Shown here: one piece after another, positions 5,195 to 13,406 of the stretch | Layout: each line of letters opens with the position of its first letter | How positions within the stretch are numbered: position 1 is the first letter of the stretch | Source: Alphaproteobacteria bacterium | GTDB lineage: Bacteria; Pseudomonadota; Alphaproteobacteria; Rhizobiales; Aestuariivirgaceae | Assembly (NCBI GenBank): GCA_020441605.1 | Contig: JAGRLX010000172.1 | Span: forward strand, 1-14,038 | Length of the DNA stretch: 14,038 nt | Direction: 5' to 3' | Position numbers and translations under genes: made by a program | The notes under the pieces: model-generated | The model's database searches: none | Seen by the model: the letters and a program-made list of their open reading frames with translations, nothing else | Told to the model about the DNA's origin: nothing

Positions 5195-7459
5195 ATGGTC
5201 TCCTCCGCCCTTGGCCCGCGTGTCCTGCTCCGGCGGCTCCGCGAGGTCATGGCGGAGCCGGTCACCGCCCAGAAGCGGCTGGACAAAATCGTCCGTATCA
5301 TCGCGGCCAACATGGTGGCCGAGGTCTGCTCGATTTATGTCATGAGGCCTGGCGATGAACTCGAACTCTACGCCACCGAAGGTCTCAAGGGCGAAGCCGT
5401 CCACAAGTCCAAGCTGAAGAGCGGCGAGGGCCTCGTCGGCACCATCGCCAAACAGGCCATCGGCCTCAATCTGTCCGATGCCCAACATCATCCGGCGTTC
5501 AAGTATCTGCCGGAAACTGGCGAAGAGATCTACAACTCCTTCCTTGGCGTGCCGATCATGCGTGGCGGCACGGTCATGGGTGTCCTGGTGGTCCAGAACC
5601 GCACCAGGCGCAACTACAGCGAGGAAGAAGAAGAGGCGCTGCAGACCACGGCCATGGTATTGGCGGAGGTCATCGCGTCGGGCGAATTGCGCGAAATGGC
5701 GAGCGACGTCGCACCCGATGTGGCGCATGTCCGCAGCCATCACATCCGCGGCGACTCCCTGGCCGAAGGTGTCGCCCTGGGACATGCAGTGCTGCACGAA
5801 CCGCGGGTCGTCATCCACGATCTGATCGCCGAGAACATTCCGGCTGAACGCAAGCGCCTCGACGAGGCCGTCGCGCAGCTGCGAAGCCAGGTCGACCAGT
5901 TGCTCGATGGATCGGATGCACAGCGCGCCACCGACTATTCGGACGTCCTCGAGACCATCCGCATGTTCGCTCACGACAAAGGATGGGTGAACCGGCTGCG
6001 CGAAGCGATTGATACGGGCCTCACCGCGGAGGCTGCCGTAGAGCGGGTGCAGAACGACAACCGGGCGCGAATGATGCGCACGCCGGACCCCTATCTGCGC
6101 GAGCGTATGCACGACCTCGACGACCTGTCGAATCGGCTCCTGCGGATCCTGACCGGTGCCATGGCAACGGCATCGCGGACCGACCTTCCGCAAAACTCCA
6201 TCGTGGTCGCCCGCAACATGGGGCCTGCCGAACTTCTCGATTACGACCGCAGCAAGCTTCGCGGCGTCATTCTCGAAGAGGGCGGCAAGACGAGCCATGT
6301 GGCGATCGTGGCGCGGGCCCTTGGCATCCCGGCCGTTGGTCAGGCCGAAGGACTGATCGACCTCATCGACACCGGCAGCCCGATCATCGCCGACGGTGGC
6401 ACCGGTGAGGTTTTCGTCAGGCCATCGGCGGACCTTCAGAAGGCCTATGCCGAGAAGGTGCGCTTCTATGCCAAGAAGCAGGCACAGTATGCGGCTTTGC
6501 GCGATCTTCCGGCAATCTCGCGCGATGGCGTCAGGATCGAGCTCAACATCAATGCCGGACTGATCGTCGATCTGCCGCATCTGCACGATTCGGGCGCCGA
6601 TGGAATTGGGCTGTATCGGACCGAATTGCAGTTCATGCTGGCGCAGCGTTTCCCCCGTCTTACTTCGCAGATCAGGCACTATTCGCAGATCATCGAGCAG
6701 GCGAAGGGCAAGCCGGTCACATTCCGCACGCTTGACATCGGAGCTGACAAGGTTCTGCCCTATCTGCGCCAACCCAGGGAAGAGAACCCGGCGCTTGGCT
6801 GGCGCTCGATCCGCATGTCACTCGACCGGCCTGCCCTGCTTCGCCTCCAACTGCGGGCCCTGATGATGGCAGGCGCCGGTCTGCCGATGAAGATCATGTT
6901 CCCGATGATCGCCGACCTGGAAGAGTATGTCCGCACGCTCGAGGTGGTGGAGCGGGAAAAGACCTATCTCCTGAAGCACGGCCACCGGCTGCCCGCTCCC
7001 CTCACTCTGGGTGTGATGATCGAGATTCCGTCGCTGATCTGGCAGCTCGATCACCTGCTTCCCATGGTCGACTTCGCCTCTATCGGCTCAAATGATCTGG
7101 TGCAGTTCCTGTTCGCCTCGGACAGGGGAAATCCCCGGCTGGCGGGGCGCTACGACCCCTTGAGCCCTGCCGCCCTCAGCGTCATGCGGATCATTGTCGA
7201 AAAGGCCAAGCAGCACGGGAAGCCGGTGACGCTCTGCGGCGAACTCGGCGGGCGTCCGCTGGAGGCGATGGGACTCGTCGGCATCGGCCTGACCTCGATC
7301 TCCATGGTGCCGTCGGCAGTGGGGTCGGTGAAGGCCATGATCCGTTCCGTGGACCAGCAGAAACTCTGGGCCTTCATGGAACCGCTGCTCAGGAGCCCGC
7401 ATCACTCGTTGAGGGGCGACCTGCTGGAGTTTGCCCAGCGCAATGGCGTGGTTCTCTAG
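5195..7459 (+). CDS. ptsP: Phosphoenolpyruvate-protein phosphotransferase of the nitrogen PTS (EI-Ntr)
   Basis: This is the first enzyme of the nitrogen phosphotransferase system. It takes phosphate from PEP and passes it to NPr (PtsO) and then EIIA-Ntr (PtsN), a regulatory cascade rather than a sugar importer. The product is 754 residues, the length expected for EI-Ntr. It begins with a GAF domain (about 20-160) that senses nitrogen status in studied homologues. The enzyme I N-terminal region (about 180-320) follows. The phosphohistidine swivel GGKTSHVAIVARALGIPAV has the active His at 368. The PEP-binding barrel has GIGLYRTE (471-478), TLDIGADK (512-519), GSNDLVQ (631-637) and the catalytic CGELG (681-685). 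The ATG at 5195 has GAGGA nine bases upstream. No ptsO or ptsN is in the window. It follows lysC closely and is probably preceded by a structured leader. Confidence 0.97.
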   Translation: MVSSALGPRVLLRRLREVMAEPVTAQKRLDKIVRIIAANMVAEVCSIYVMRPGDELELYATEGLKGEAVHKSKLKSGEGLVGTIAKQAIGLNLSDAQHHPAFKYLPETGEEIYNSFLGVPIMRGGTVMGVLVVQNRTRRNYSEEEEEALQTTAMVLAEVIASGELREMASDVAPDVAHVRSHHIRGDSLAEGVALGHAVLHEPRVVIHDLIAENIPAERKRLDEAVAQLRSQVDQLLDGSDAQRATDYSDVLETIRMFAHDKGWVNRLREAIDTGLTAEAAVERVQNDNRARMMRTPDPYLRERMHDLDDLSNRLLRILTGAMATASRTDLPQNSIVVARNMGPAELLDYDRSKLRGVILEEGGKTSHVAIVARALGIPAVGQAEGLIDLIDTGSPIIADGGTGEVFVRPSADLQKAYAEKVRFYAKKQAQYAALRDLPAISRDGVRIELNINAGLIVDLPHLHDSGADGIGLYRTELQFMLAQRFPRLTSQIRHYSQIIEQAKGKPVTFRTLDIGADKVLPYLRQPREENPALGWRSIRMSLDRPALLRLQLRALMMAGAGLPMKIMFPMIADLEEYVRTLEVVEREKTYLLKHGHRLPAPLTLGVMIEIPSLIWQLDHLLPMVDFASIGSNDLVQFLFASDRGNPRLAGRYDPLSPAALSVMRIIVEKAKQHGKPVTLCGELGGRPLEAMGLVGIGLTSISMVPSAVGSVKAMIRSVDQQKLWAFMEPLLRSPHHSLRGDLLEFAQRNGVVL

Positions 7460-7625
7460 CCGTCACCGGACTGGTCGACCGTCGGTTCAGCGTCAAATCC
7501 GCCGCCGCGCGTCTGCGGTTACACGAATGGTGCGGCACGTTAGCCTCCCGTTCACCATTCTCAGTCATTTTAGGGGAAAGTTTGCCTTAGCAGGCGGTTA
7601 ACGCTCCAGTACCGAGAGTATGTTC

Positions 7626-8717
7626 ATGCGTGAAGACAACGTAAGCCCGGAAGCCCACGACGAACCCTACGAAGAGAACTCCGGACATCTGCGGGAAAAG
7701 CCTGACGGCACTCTCGACCCGATGGGCGAAGTCGGCTGGTATCTCCAGCGGGAACGCGAGCACCGCGGCCAGACGCTTGAAGATGCCAGCGACGCAACGG
7801 CCATCCATCCCTATCACATCGAAGCAATCGAATACGGCGACATGACGCGCATGCCGGAACGGATCGAGGCGCTCGAAATGGTTGGGACCTATGCGCAGTA
7901 CCTCGGATTCGATCCGGAGCCACTGGTCGACCATTATGCGCAGTTTCTGCCCCGGCCAGCCATTGCCCCAAAAGCCAACCACCCTGCAAATCCGGCGCCG
8001 CTGTCGAGCGCAAAGGTGCTCAAATTCGGTAAATTGCCGCAGTTTCCGAAATTCGCCTTCAAACTGGACGGCATGCCGGGGGGCGCTGGCGGCTTGGTCG
8101 CGTCACTGGCCGGTGCGGTCATGCTCTTTGCGAGCGTCAGCTATCTGATGATGCCGTCGGGCGACGATGGCAGCGAGACCGCCCAGATCGCCGCAGCCGA
8201 AGAGACATTGCCATCCGGTTCCGCGGACCAGGCCGATATCAAGATCAGCGAAGAAGCCATGACAGACGATGAGAGGCTGGCAAATGCCGAATACACTGTC
8301 GATGACCTCGCAGGCACCGGTCTCGATGGGCTCGACGAACTGATCAACCGCAGCGTTCCGGCCTCGAAGGAACAGACCGCCTCGATCGGCAAACCCGTCT
8401 CTGCGACCGATATGTCGATGACCACCGACGGCCGGGAATTCGGCGCTGCCAACGCTGGCAGCAGGTTGACACTCAAGGCCAGAGCGCCGGTGTGGATCCG
8501 GATCGAGGATGCCGGGGGCAATGTCGTTCTGACCCAGATGCTCAATAAGGGTGATACCTACAAGGTTCCAGACCGGGAAGGCCTGGTCGTGATCGCCCGC
8601 GACGGCGGATTGCTGTCCTATCTGATCGACGGCAAGGAAAAAGGCATTCTCGGCACACCGGGTGAAATTCTCGTGGGCCGGCCGCTCGATCTCAAGTCGC
8701 TGGGCGGCAACAGCTAA
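7626..8717 (+). CDS. RodZ-like membrane protein with N-terminal HTH and C-terminal DUF4115 domain
   Basis: This protein has the RodZ-type architecture in 363 residues. A cytoplasmic helix-turn-helix domain (about 32-93, starting [20 protein letters not shown]) is followed by a linker. A single membrane helix (about 155-175, [17 protein letters not shown]) leads to a variable, acidic periplasmic stretch. The periplasmic DUF4115 domain is at about 279-361 ([19 protein letters not shown] through [11 protein letters not shown]). RodZ links MreB to the cell-wall elongation machinery in rods, but alphaproteobacterial members of this kind are mostly uncharacterised. An in-frame ATG two codons earlier (7620) also exists. 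The one at 7626 is preferred because GAGAG (7614-7618) is then seven bases upstream rather than one. The gap to dtd is only eight bases, so co-transcription is likely. Confidence 0.85.
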   Translation: MREDNVSPEAHDEPYEENSGHLREKPDGTLDPMGEVGWYLQREREHRGQTLEDASDATAIHPYHIEAIEYGDMTRMPERIEALEMVGTYAQYLGFDPEPLVDHYAQFLPRPAIAPKANHPANPAPLSSAKVLKFGKLPQFPKFAFKLDGMPGGAGGLVASLAGAVMLFASVSYLMMPSGDDGSETAQIAAAEETLPSGSADQADIKISEEAMTDDERLANAEYTVDDLAGTGLDGLDELINRSVPASKEQTASIGKPVSATDMSMTTDGREFGAANAGSRLTLKARAPVWIRIEDAGGNVVLTQMLNKGDTYKVPDREGLVVIARDGGLLSYLIDGKEKGILGTPGEILVGRPLDLKSLGGNS

Positions 8718-8725
8718 GCCAGGAA

Positions 8726-9172
8726 TTGCGCGGTCTCGTCCAGCGGGTTTCGGAAGCGAAGGTCGTGGTGGCCGGGCGGGTCACCGGGGCCATCGACCAC
8801 GGCTTTCTGGTGCTGGTTTGCGCCATGGCCGGCGACGATGAGGCGGTGGCCGAGAGGCTCGCCCGCAAGATCGTCAATCTGCGCGTGTTCCGCGATGATG
8901 TCGGCAAGATGAACCTGCCGCTTGCTGCGGTCGGAGGCGCCATACTTGCGGTGAGCCAGTTCACCTTGGCCGCCAATGGCATGGAAAGCGGCAACCGCCC
9001 GGGATTTTCGCGTGCCGCTCCGCCGGAAGCAGGTGACCGCCTGTACCGGCACTTCTGCGCTTGCGTCGCTGACCAGGGCATCCGGATTGAAACCGGAGTA
9101 TTTGGGGCAGACATGAAGGTCAGTCTAACCAACGACGGACCTGTCACAATCTGGTTTGATACCACCCAGTGA
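8726..9172 (+). CDS. dtd: D-aminoacyl-tRNA deacylase
   Basis: DTD hydrolyses D-amino acids (and glycine mischarged on tRNA-Ala) from tRNA, protecting translation from wrong-chirality residues. The product is 148 residues, normal for the family. The N-terminus [14 protein letters not shown] matches the conserved R-x-LVQRV start. The substrate-cradling SQFTL is at 77-81, and the Gly-cisPro chiral proofreading motif NDGPVT is at 136-141. [12 protein letters not shown] (123-134) is also a family hallmark. The start is a TTG (8726-8728), since no in-frame ATG or GTG fits the family N-terminus. AGGA (8721-8724) sits unusually close to it, so translational coupling from the preceding gene eight bases away is likely. 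The 3' end overlaps the convergent small gene by about 48 bases. Confidence 0.94.
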   Translation: MRGLVQRVSEAKVVVAGRVTGAIDHGFLVLVCAMAGDDEAVAERLARKIVNLRVFRDDVGKMNLPLAAVGGAILAVSQFTLAANGMESGNRPGFSRAAPPEAGDRLYRHFCACVADQGIRIETGVFGADMKVSLTNDGPVTIWFDTTQ

Positions 9173-9385
9173 TCGGATGGGGTATCCCTTGGCGGCGCAG
9201 TCGATCATCGCCCGCCAATCTTCTTCGATATGACCGAGATCCGGCAAGCCTCCAGCCACTGCATCGAGCATTTCTGCAGTGGGCTCGCGCATGGCCAGAA
9301 TAGCGGCGCGGGCGGCAATCACGAGGCTCTGCCAGTCACTGGAAACCTGGGTTTCGGCAATGGCTCGCGCAACCTGAACAATCAT
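9125..9385 (-). CDS. Small conserved hypothetical protein (REPT...M / WRAMID type)
   Basis: This is an 86-residue protein from the ATG at 9383-9385, with GGAAG about five bases upstream. A GTG at 9398-9400 would add five residues and overlap the preceding gene's stop as GTGA, the classic arrangement for translational coupling; both starts are plausible. It has an alanine-rich helical N-terminal half ([13 protein letters not shown], then [20 protein letters not shown]) and [14 protein letters not shown] toward the end. From memory, the MREPT-x-x-M and W-x-AMID motifs recur in small hypothetical proteins of rhizobial and phage genomes. No function is known to me. It converges on dtd, and the two 3' ends overlap by about 48 bases. 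No membrane segment or signal peptide is seen. Confidence 0.65.
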   Translation of the reverse strand: MIVQVARAIAETQVSSDWQSLVIAARAAILAMREPTAEMLDAVAGGLPDLGHIEEDWRAMIDCAAKGYPIRSLGGIKPDCDRSVVG

Positions 9386-9396
9386 AGGAGCTTCCT

Positions 9397-9600
9397 TCAC
9401 CTTCCACCCCCGTCTGCTGGCTTCCGTGAAGTGTCCGTGTCCATTGCATTATCGATCGACACCGCATGATCGAACATGCCGGGAGATTGCGTGGGGCTTA
9501 GGCGTTGTTCGAGCCACCATTTCAGCTGGTCTAACACCGCCACGCGCGGTTCGGCAGGGTGGATTTCGAACCTGAAGGCTGCTGACAAATAAAAGTACAT
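9397..9600 (-). CDS. Small hypothetical protein
   Basis: This is a 67-residue protein starting MYFYLSAAFRFEIHPAEPR. It continues with VAVLDQLKWWLEQRLS (about 20-35) and a polar tail. I do not recognise it. The strongest support is an excellent minus-strand Shine-Dalgarno, AAGGAGGTCC, about six bases before the ATG at 9598-9600, better than that of most genes here. An in-frame start further upstream is open but lacks such a site. Its stop overlaps the alternative GTG start of the next small gene, so the two form a likely two-gene unit. The N-terminal hydrophobic run is too short for a secure membrane helix. Confidence 0.55.
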   Translation of the reverse strand: MYFYLSAAFRFEIHPAEPRVAVLDQLKWWLEQRLSPTQSPGMFDHAVSIDNAMDTDTSRKPADGGGR

Positions 9601-9886
9601 CTCTGGACCTCCTTGGCCTTGACTTGACACCGGTCACCTGAGCCAACGGGAGCAAACCTAAACGGCCCGCGCAAAACATGCGGGCGAGCAAGCGTAAAAT
9701 CAGCGTAAGAGTCTTCCAAGGGAGGACCGTGCGATCCGACCAGGGAAACCTGGGCATTCCTGCCGCCAAGGCCGCCATATCGCGCGGGCCCCCGTTGACG
9801 GTACCTGCGCCGCCCAATCAGACGACCAGGGAGCCGCCGAGACCGGGATTGCCGAACGACCCCCGCCTCCGCTACAAGCGCCGCCC

Positions 9887-10963
9887 ATGACCGCGATCCC
9901 TTCCGAAAAGCTCGAACGTATCGTCCAGCGCTTCGCCACGCTGGAACACGAGCTATCCTCCGGCGCTTCAGGCGATGCCTTCGTCAGGCTGTCCAAGGAC
10001 TATGCCGACCTGGAACCTGCAGCGCGGGCGGCGCAAGCGTTGAAGAGAGCCTATGCCGAGCTTCTCGATGTTGAGGAGATGATCGCTGCCGGGGGCGACA
10101 TGGCCGACATGGCGGAAGCCGAGAAGCCCGAACTGGAAAAGCGGATCGCAAAGATGGAGCATGATATCCGCATTCTGCTTCTGCCCAAGGATGCTGCGGA
10201 TGAGCGCAATGTCATTCTCGAAGTCCGTGCCGGTACCGGCGGTGATGAGGCGGCAATCTTCGCCGGCGACCTGTTCCGCATGTATCAGCGCTACGCGTCG
10301 TCGAAGGGCTGGCGGGTCGAGATCATTTCTGCCAGCGAGGGTGAGCACGGGGGATACAAGGAAATCATCGCGAATATCTATGGCGCAGGAGCATTCGCCC
10401 ATCTGAAATTCGAATCGGGCGTTCATCGTGTCCAGCGGGTTCCAGCGACCGAAACCCAGGGACGGATCCATACTTCGGCCGCCACTGTTGCAGTTCTGCC
10501 CGAAGCCGAAGAGGTCGATATCAAGATCGAGGACAAGGACCTGAGGATCGACGTGTTCCGGGCGTCAGGCCCGGGCGGGCAATCGGTCAACACCACCGAT
10601 TCCGCCGTGCGAATCACCCATTTGCCCACCGGGCTGGTCGTCGCCCAGCAGGACGAGAAGTCCCAGCTCAAGAACAAGAACAAGGCGATGAAGATCCTGC
10701 GCGCCAGGCTGTACGAACTGGAGCGGCAGCGTCTCGACGACGAGCGTTCGGCTACACGCAAAGGCCAGGTTGGATCCGGCGACCGTTCTGAGCGCATCCG
10801 CACCTACAATTTCCCGCAGGGGCGCGTTACCGACCATCGCATCAATCTGACGCTCTACAAGCTCGATCAGATCATCGAGGGTCCGGCATTGGAGGAACTC
10901 GTCCAGGCGCTCATGAACCACCACCAGGCTGAGCTTCTCGCGGCAGAGGACAATGCCGCCTGA
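9887..10963 (+). CDS. prfA: Peptide chain release factor 1
   Basis: RF1 reads UAA and UAG stop codons and triggers peptide release on the ribosome. The product is 358 residues, the usual length. The codon-recognition tripeptide PAT lies at 186-188 within [18 protein letters not shown], which marks RF1 rather than RF2. The catalytic GGQ (230-232) is in [21 protein letters not shown] (112-123) and [22 protein letters not shown] further on complete the family pattern. The ATG has no clear Shine-Dalgarno. prmC begins inside its last codons (11-base overlap), a translationally coupled pair whose products act together. Upstream, 9601-9886 holds the leader of the divergent small genes and presumably the prfA promoter, which I could not pin down. 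Confidence 0.98.
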   Translation: MTAIPSEKLERIVQRFATLEHELSSGASGDAFVRLSKDYADLEPAARAAQALKRAYAELLDVEEMIAAGGDMADMAEAEKPELEKRIAKMEHDIRILLLPKDAADERNVILEVRAGTGGDEAAIFAGDLFRMYQRYASSKGWRVEIISASEGEHGGYKEIIANIYGAGAFAHLKFESGVHRVQRVPATETQGRIHTSAATVAVLPEAEEVDIKIEDKDLRIDVFRASGPGGQSVNTTDSAVRITHLPTGLVVAQQDEKSQLKNKNKAMKILRARLYELERQRLDDERSATRKGQVGSGDRSERIRTYNFPQGRVTDHRINLTLYKLDQIIEGPALEELVQALMNHHQAELLAAEDNAA

Positions 10964-11828
10964 TACTGTCGCGGCGTTACTCCGGGAAGGGCGCAGGCTG
11001 CTCACCGAGGCCGGCAGCGAGACGCCGGCCCTGGACGCCAGATTGCTTCTGCAGGAAGCTGCCCGTCTCACCCATGAGGACATCGCCACCTATCCGGATA
11101 AGACGGTTTCTCCTGATGCCGCCGAGCGATTCGCATCCCTGATCCAGCGCCGGCAGGAGTTGGAACCCGTGTCGAGAATCGTCGGCCGCAGGGAGTTCTA
11201 TGGCCGCCCGTTCAAGGTGACACCCGACGTCCTCGATCCCCGTCCGGACACGGAAACCCTGATCAACGCGGCTCTCACCAGGCTTCCCCGCGGTGCGCGC
11301 ATTCTCGATCTCGGCACAGGTTCTGGGGCCATCATCGTGACCCTGCTGGCTGAAGCCAACACCGCAACGGGCCTCGCCACGGATATTTCCGCGGGCGCAC
11401 TCGCCGTTGCCTTCGACAATGCTGCCTGTCTCGGTGTCGAGAATCGGTTGTCCTTCGCCCTGGGTGCCTGGTTTGCCCCGGTTACAGGCCGTTTCGATCT
11501 CATCGTCTCGAATCCCCCCTATATTCCGGCGGCGGACATCCCCGGGTTGCAGGCTGATGTCAGAAACTTCGATCCCCTCGTCGCGCTCGACGGCAGCGCG
11601 GACGGTCTGGCGGCTTATCGCGCCATCGCCCTGGAGGCCGAGGACCATCTTGCCGCCAACGGTGTGGTAATCGTGGAGATCGGCGCCGGCCAGGCTGGTG
11701 ATGTGGTTACCATTTTCGAACAGAGCGGGTTCAGATGCGAGGCAAAGGAGCAGGATCTCGGTGGAGTGGACCGATGCCTTGTCTTCTCGACCGCAGGGCA
11801 TGCGGCATGTGGACATGCCCAAAATTAG
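10953..11828 (+). CDS. prmC: Release factor glutamine N5-methyltransferase
   Basis: PrmC (HemK) methylates the glutamine of the GGQ motif in release factors using SAM, which speeds termination. The product is 291 residues. A helical substrate-recognition domain (1 to about 75) is followed by [14 protein letters not shown] (71-84), [13 protein letters not shown] (91-103), the SAM motif [10 protein letters not shown] (118-127) and the catalytic NPPY (187-190). The segment [15 protein letters not shown] then follows, as in the family. The start overlaps the end of prfA by 11 bases, with AGAGGA just upstream. The position next to its substrate gene is the widespread arrangement. The C-terminal tail ([11 protein letters not shown]) is not conserved in my recollection. 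Confidence 0.96.
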   Translation: MPPDTVAALLREGRRLLTEAGSETPALDARLLLQEAARLTHEDIATYPDKTVSPDAAERFASLIQRRQELEPVSRIVGRREFYGRPFKVTPDVLDPRPDTETLINAALTRLPRGARILDLGTGSGAIIVTLLAEANTATGLATDISAGALAVAFDNAACLGVENRLSFALGAWFAPVTGRFDLIVSNPPYIPAADIPGLQADVRNFDPLVALDGSADGLAAYRAIALEAEDHLAANGVVIVEIGAGQAGDVVTIFEQSGFRCEAKEQDLGGVDRCLVFSTAGHAACGHAQN

Positions 11829-12132
11829 TCGTTGGAAATCAACCGGTCCTGGGCTACATACACGGTTGCAAGTTCTTCTGCCCTTTGTGATGGCGCCGGG
11901 GCGAAGCATGGGTGGCGGCCTCTGTAACTGGCCAGCCAGCATACGAATACCGGAGCAAATCGGGGGACGGTGAGGTCAAATGTTGACCTATCCGACGGCG
12001 GAGATTTGCCATAGCCAACGGGTAACATATTGAGAAGGCTCGCGTTTTGAGCGTCGGACGAGTTAGGTCCCTGGTTCTGCCGGGGGTCATTGGGCGCTTA
12101 AATGAACGTCGCAACAACACCATGGACATCGC
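11829..12132. other. 304-base gap between prmC and the DUF4167 gene
   Basis: No gene was recognised on either strand; the open frames here are extensions of shadows of the flanking genes. The stretch contains a possible promoter (listed separately). A four-codon open frame ATG GAC ATC GCA TGA (12122-12136) has a stop that overlaps the DUF4167 start codon as ATGA. No terminator with a T-tract was seen after prmC. Confidence 0.5.
12006..12033 (+). promoter_or_regulatory. Possible housekeeping promoter for the DUF4167 gene
   Basis: TTGCCA (12006-12011) and TATTGA (12028-12033) are separated by 16 bases, about 100 bases before the start codon. Each box has partial consensus. It is the best pair seen in the gap, but not decisive. 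Confidence 0.3.
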
Positions 12133-12999
12133 ATGAGAACCGGGCACAACAAGCAGCGCAGCCGTAACCGTCATCGCAGCAGCGGTGGGGGCGGCGGAGG
12201 CGGAGGCGGCGGCGGAAATCCGCTCAGCCGCGTCTATGAAAGCAACGGGCCCGATGTGAAGGTGCGCGGCACGGCCCAGACCGTTGCCGACAAATACCTC
12301 CAGCTCGGCCGTGACGCTCAGGTGTCGGGCGACAACGTGATGGCCGAAAGCTATTATCAGTTCGCCGAGCATTATCTCCGGATCGTTGCCGCCGCCCAGG
12401 CCTATAACCAGCAGGTCCAGGCCCAGTACCGGCGTCCCGATGAGGACCAGGACGATGACGGCGACGACGAGTCAGGTGACGTTCCGGGTGCCCAGCCTCG
12501 GCTTGCACCACAACATATGGGCGAGCAGCCGACATTGGCGGCCGACCAGGGCCGGGACGGCGATGTGGAGCGTGGACAGCAGAACTATGTCCCGCGGCAA
12601 CAGCGCGACCAGCGCGACAGCCAGGGGCAATCCTATGGCAACCGGGACCGGGACCGGGATCGCAATCGTTCACGGTGGCAGGACCGTCGTGATCAGCCGC
12701 AGGGCAATCAGGGGGATGGACGGACTGCTCCCCCGTCCCGCGCGGACGATCAGCCGCGCGAGATGCCGGCAGCTGCAGCGCCGACCAAGCCAGCCGACAC
12801 GGAGGACAGTGGACAGTGGGAGGCTCCGTCCTTCCTGCGGCGGCCCGCAACGCTGGCGCCCGTGGCAGCGCCTGTTGTCGAGACAGAGCCCGTTGCTGCC
12901 GCCGAGCCTGCGCCGGCTCCCGAGCGCAAGCCCCGCAGAACGCGCCGTGAGAAGCCGGCGGTGGAGACCCCTCAGCCTGCTGCCGAAACCGCCGACTGA
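12133..12999 (+). CDS. DUF4167 domain protein, low-complexity, putative RNA-binding
   Basis: This 288-residue protein has a basic N-terminus (MRTGHNKQRSRNRHR) and a run of 11 glycines (18-28). The conserved DUF4167 domain spans about 29-100 (NPLSRVYESNGPDVKVRGTAQ, then MAESYYQFAEHYLRIVAAAQ). A strongly acidic patch (103-116, rich in Asp) leads into a long disordered region rich in Arg, Gln, Pro and Ala with DRDRDRNR repeats. It ends in an Ala/Pro/Glu tail with a basic RKPRRTRREKPA segment. The family is characteristic of alphaproteobacteria and usually lies near prmC and clpB. Its role is not established in my knowledge; the basic, Gly/Arg-rich composition suggests nucleic-acid binding, which is inference. 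The ATG has no good Shine-Dalgarno. Confidence 0.88.
   Translation: MRTGHNKQRSRNRHRSSGGGGGGGGGGGNPLSRVYESNGPDVKVRGTAQTVADKYLQLGRDAQVSGDNVMAESYYQFAEHYLRIVAAAQAYNQQVQAQYRRPDEDQDDDGDDESGDVPGAQPRLAPQHMGEQPTLAADQGRDGDVERGQQNYVPRQQRDQRDSQGQSYGNRDRDRDRNRSRWQDRRDQPQGNQGDGRTAPPSRADDQPREMPAAAAPTKPADTEDSGQWEAPSFLRRPATLAPVAAPVVETEPVAAAEPAPAPERKPRRTRREKPAVETPQPAAETAD
12184..12216 (+). repeat. GGN codon tract encoding 11 glycines
   Basis: Eleven consecutive glycine codons (mixed GGT, GGG, GGC, GGA) lie between the basic N-terminus and the DUF4167 domain. The trinucleotide-like tract could vary in length by slippage without shifting the frame. The linker length differs among family members as I recall them. 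Confidence 0.8.
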
Positions 13000-13060
13000 G
13001 CAGCTTCAACAGCGGTTCCGGCGGTTAACCTATCACTAGGACGGCGCAGTTTGACTGTGC
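12987..13060 (+). terminator. Inverted repeats at the end of the DUF4167 gene; weak terminator candidates
   Basis: AACCGCCG (12987-12994) and CGGCGGTT (13019-13026) are perfect 8-base arms spanning the stop codon, with a 24-base loop. A second small stem GCGCAG/CTGTGC (13044-13049, 13055-13060) has a 5-base loop and one G:U pair. Neither is followed by a T-tract, so Rho-independent termination is doubtful. Confidence 0.25.
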
Positions 13061-13255
13061 GGCCTTGTGGTGTCGCTGTCGTGACCGGGCTTATGGCTGC
13101 GACCAGGTGGGGAGACATGACAGCACCGCCCGCAAAATGTGCAGTGCGACTTTCCGCGCATTGATCTGCCTGTCTGGCTTTCCGCCACGCTGGCCAGGGC
13201 TGAGCTTGGTCCAGCGCAAACCGGGGCCCTCGGCGGCGGTCCCGTTGTCTCATGT

Positions 13256-13283
13256 CTTGTTCCGGCAAAAGGCGTTCCCATAT
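13256..13283 (+). promoter_or_regulatory. Sigma-32 (RpoH) promoter of clpB
   Basis: CTTGTTC (13256-13262), 14 bases, then CCCATAT (13277-13283). This is very close to the heat-shock consensus CTTGAAA-N(13-14)-CCCCATNT. It lies about 130 bases before the clpB start and points the right way. clpB is a classical RpoH-regulon gene, so sequence and context agree. Confidence 0.8.
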
Positions 13284-13371
13284 GACGAACGAGGATCTCA
13301 TCGGAGGGTGAGGCGGCGCCTTGGAGGGTCGCATTACCCGCGTTGAGTGACAACCGTGGAAGGCGTTTCAG

Positions 13372-13406
13372 GAGCGCCCGGCGAGGGGCTCGGAGAACGT
13401 GCCGAG
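13372..13406 (+). promoter_or_regulatory. Two mutually exclusive hairpins at the clpB ribosome binding site
   Basis: Hairpin A pairs GAGC-CCC (13372-13379, with G13376 bulged) with GGGGCTC (13385-13391) around the loop GGCGA. Hairpin B pairs CTCGG (13389-13393) with CCGAG (13402-13406). The right arm of B covers the start of the Shine-Dalgarno GAGGAGA (13404-13410). The two share bases 13389-13391, so both cannot form together. This geometry could allow temperature- or start-dependent control of translation. The pairing is read from the sequence; the function is inferred. Confidence 0.35.

Noticed and set aside
5153..6772. A 539-codon open frame on the minus strand opposite ptsP
   Set aside because: It is fully antisense to a clear ptsP coding sequence in the same codon register, has shadow-like composition rich in His, Asp and Arg, and resembles no family.
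9665..9685. GCCCGC/GCGGGC inverted repeat with a 9-base loop
   Set aside because: It is a 6-base stem with no T-tract in either direction, so there is no support for a terminator. It may simply lie in the leader of the small minus-strand genes.
9678..9890. A 70-codon plus-strand frame ending in an ATGA overlap with prfA
   Set aside because: The overlap is attractive, but the peptide is mostly Pro, Arg and polar residues without protein-like pattern, and no ribosome binding site precedes it.
10977..11942. A 321-codon minus-strand open frame opposite prmC
   Set aside because: It is antisense to prmC, which carries all expected motifs. The frame is open only because of high GC content.
12224..13009. 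A 261-codon minus-strand open frame opposite the DUF4167 gene
   Set aside because: It is a product of the GC-rich low-complexity sequence, rich in Arg, Pro and Ala with no recognisable domain.
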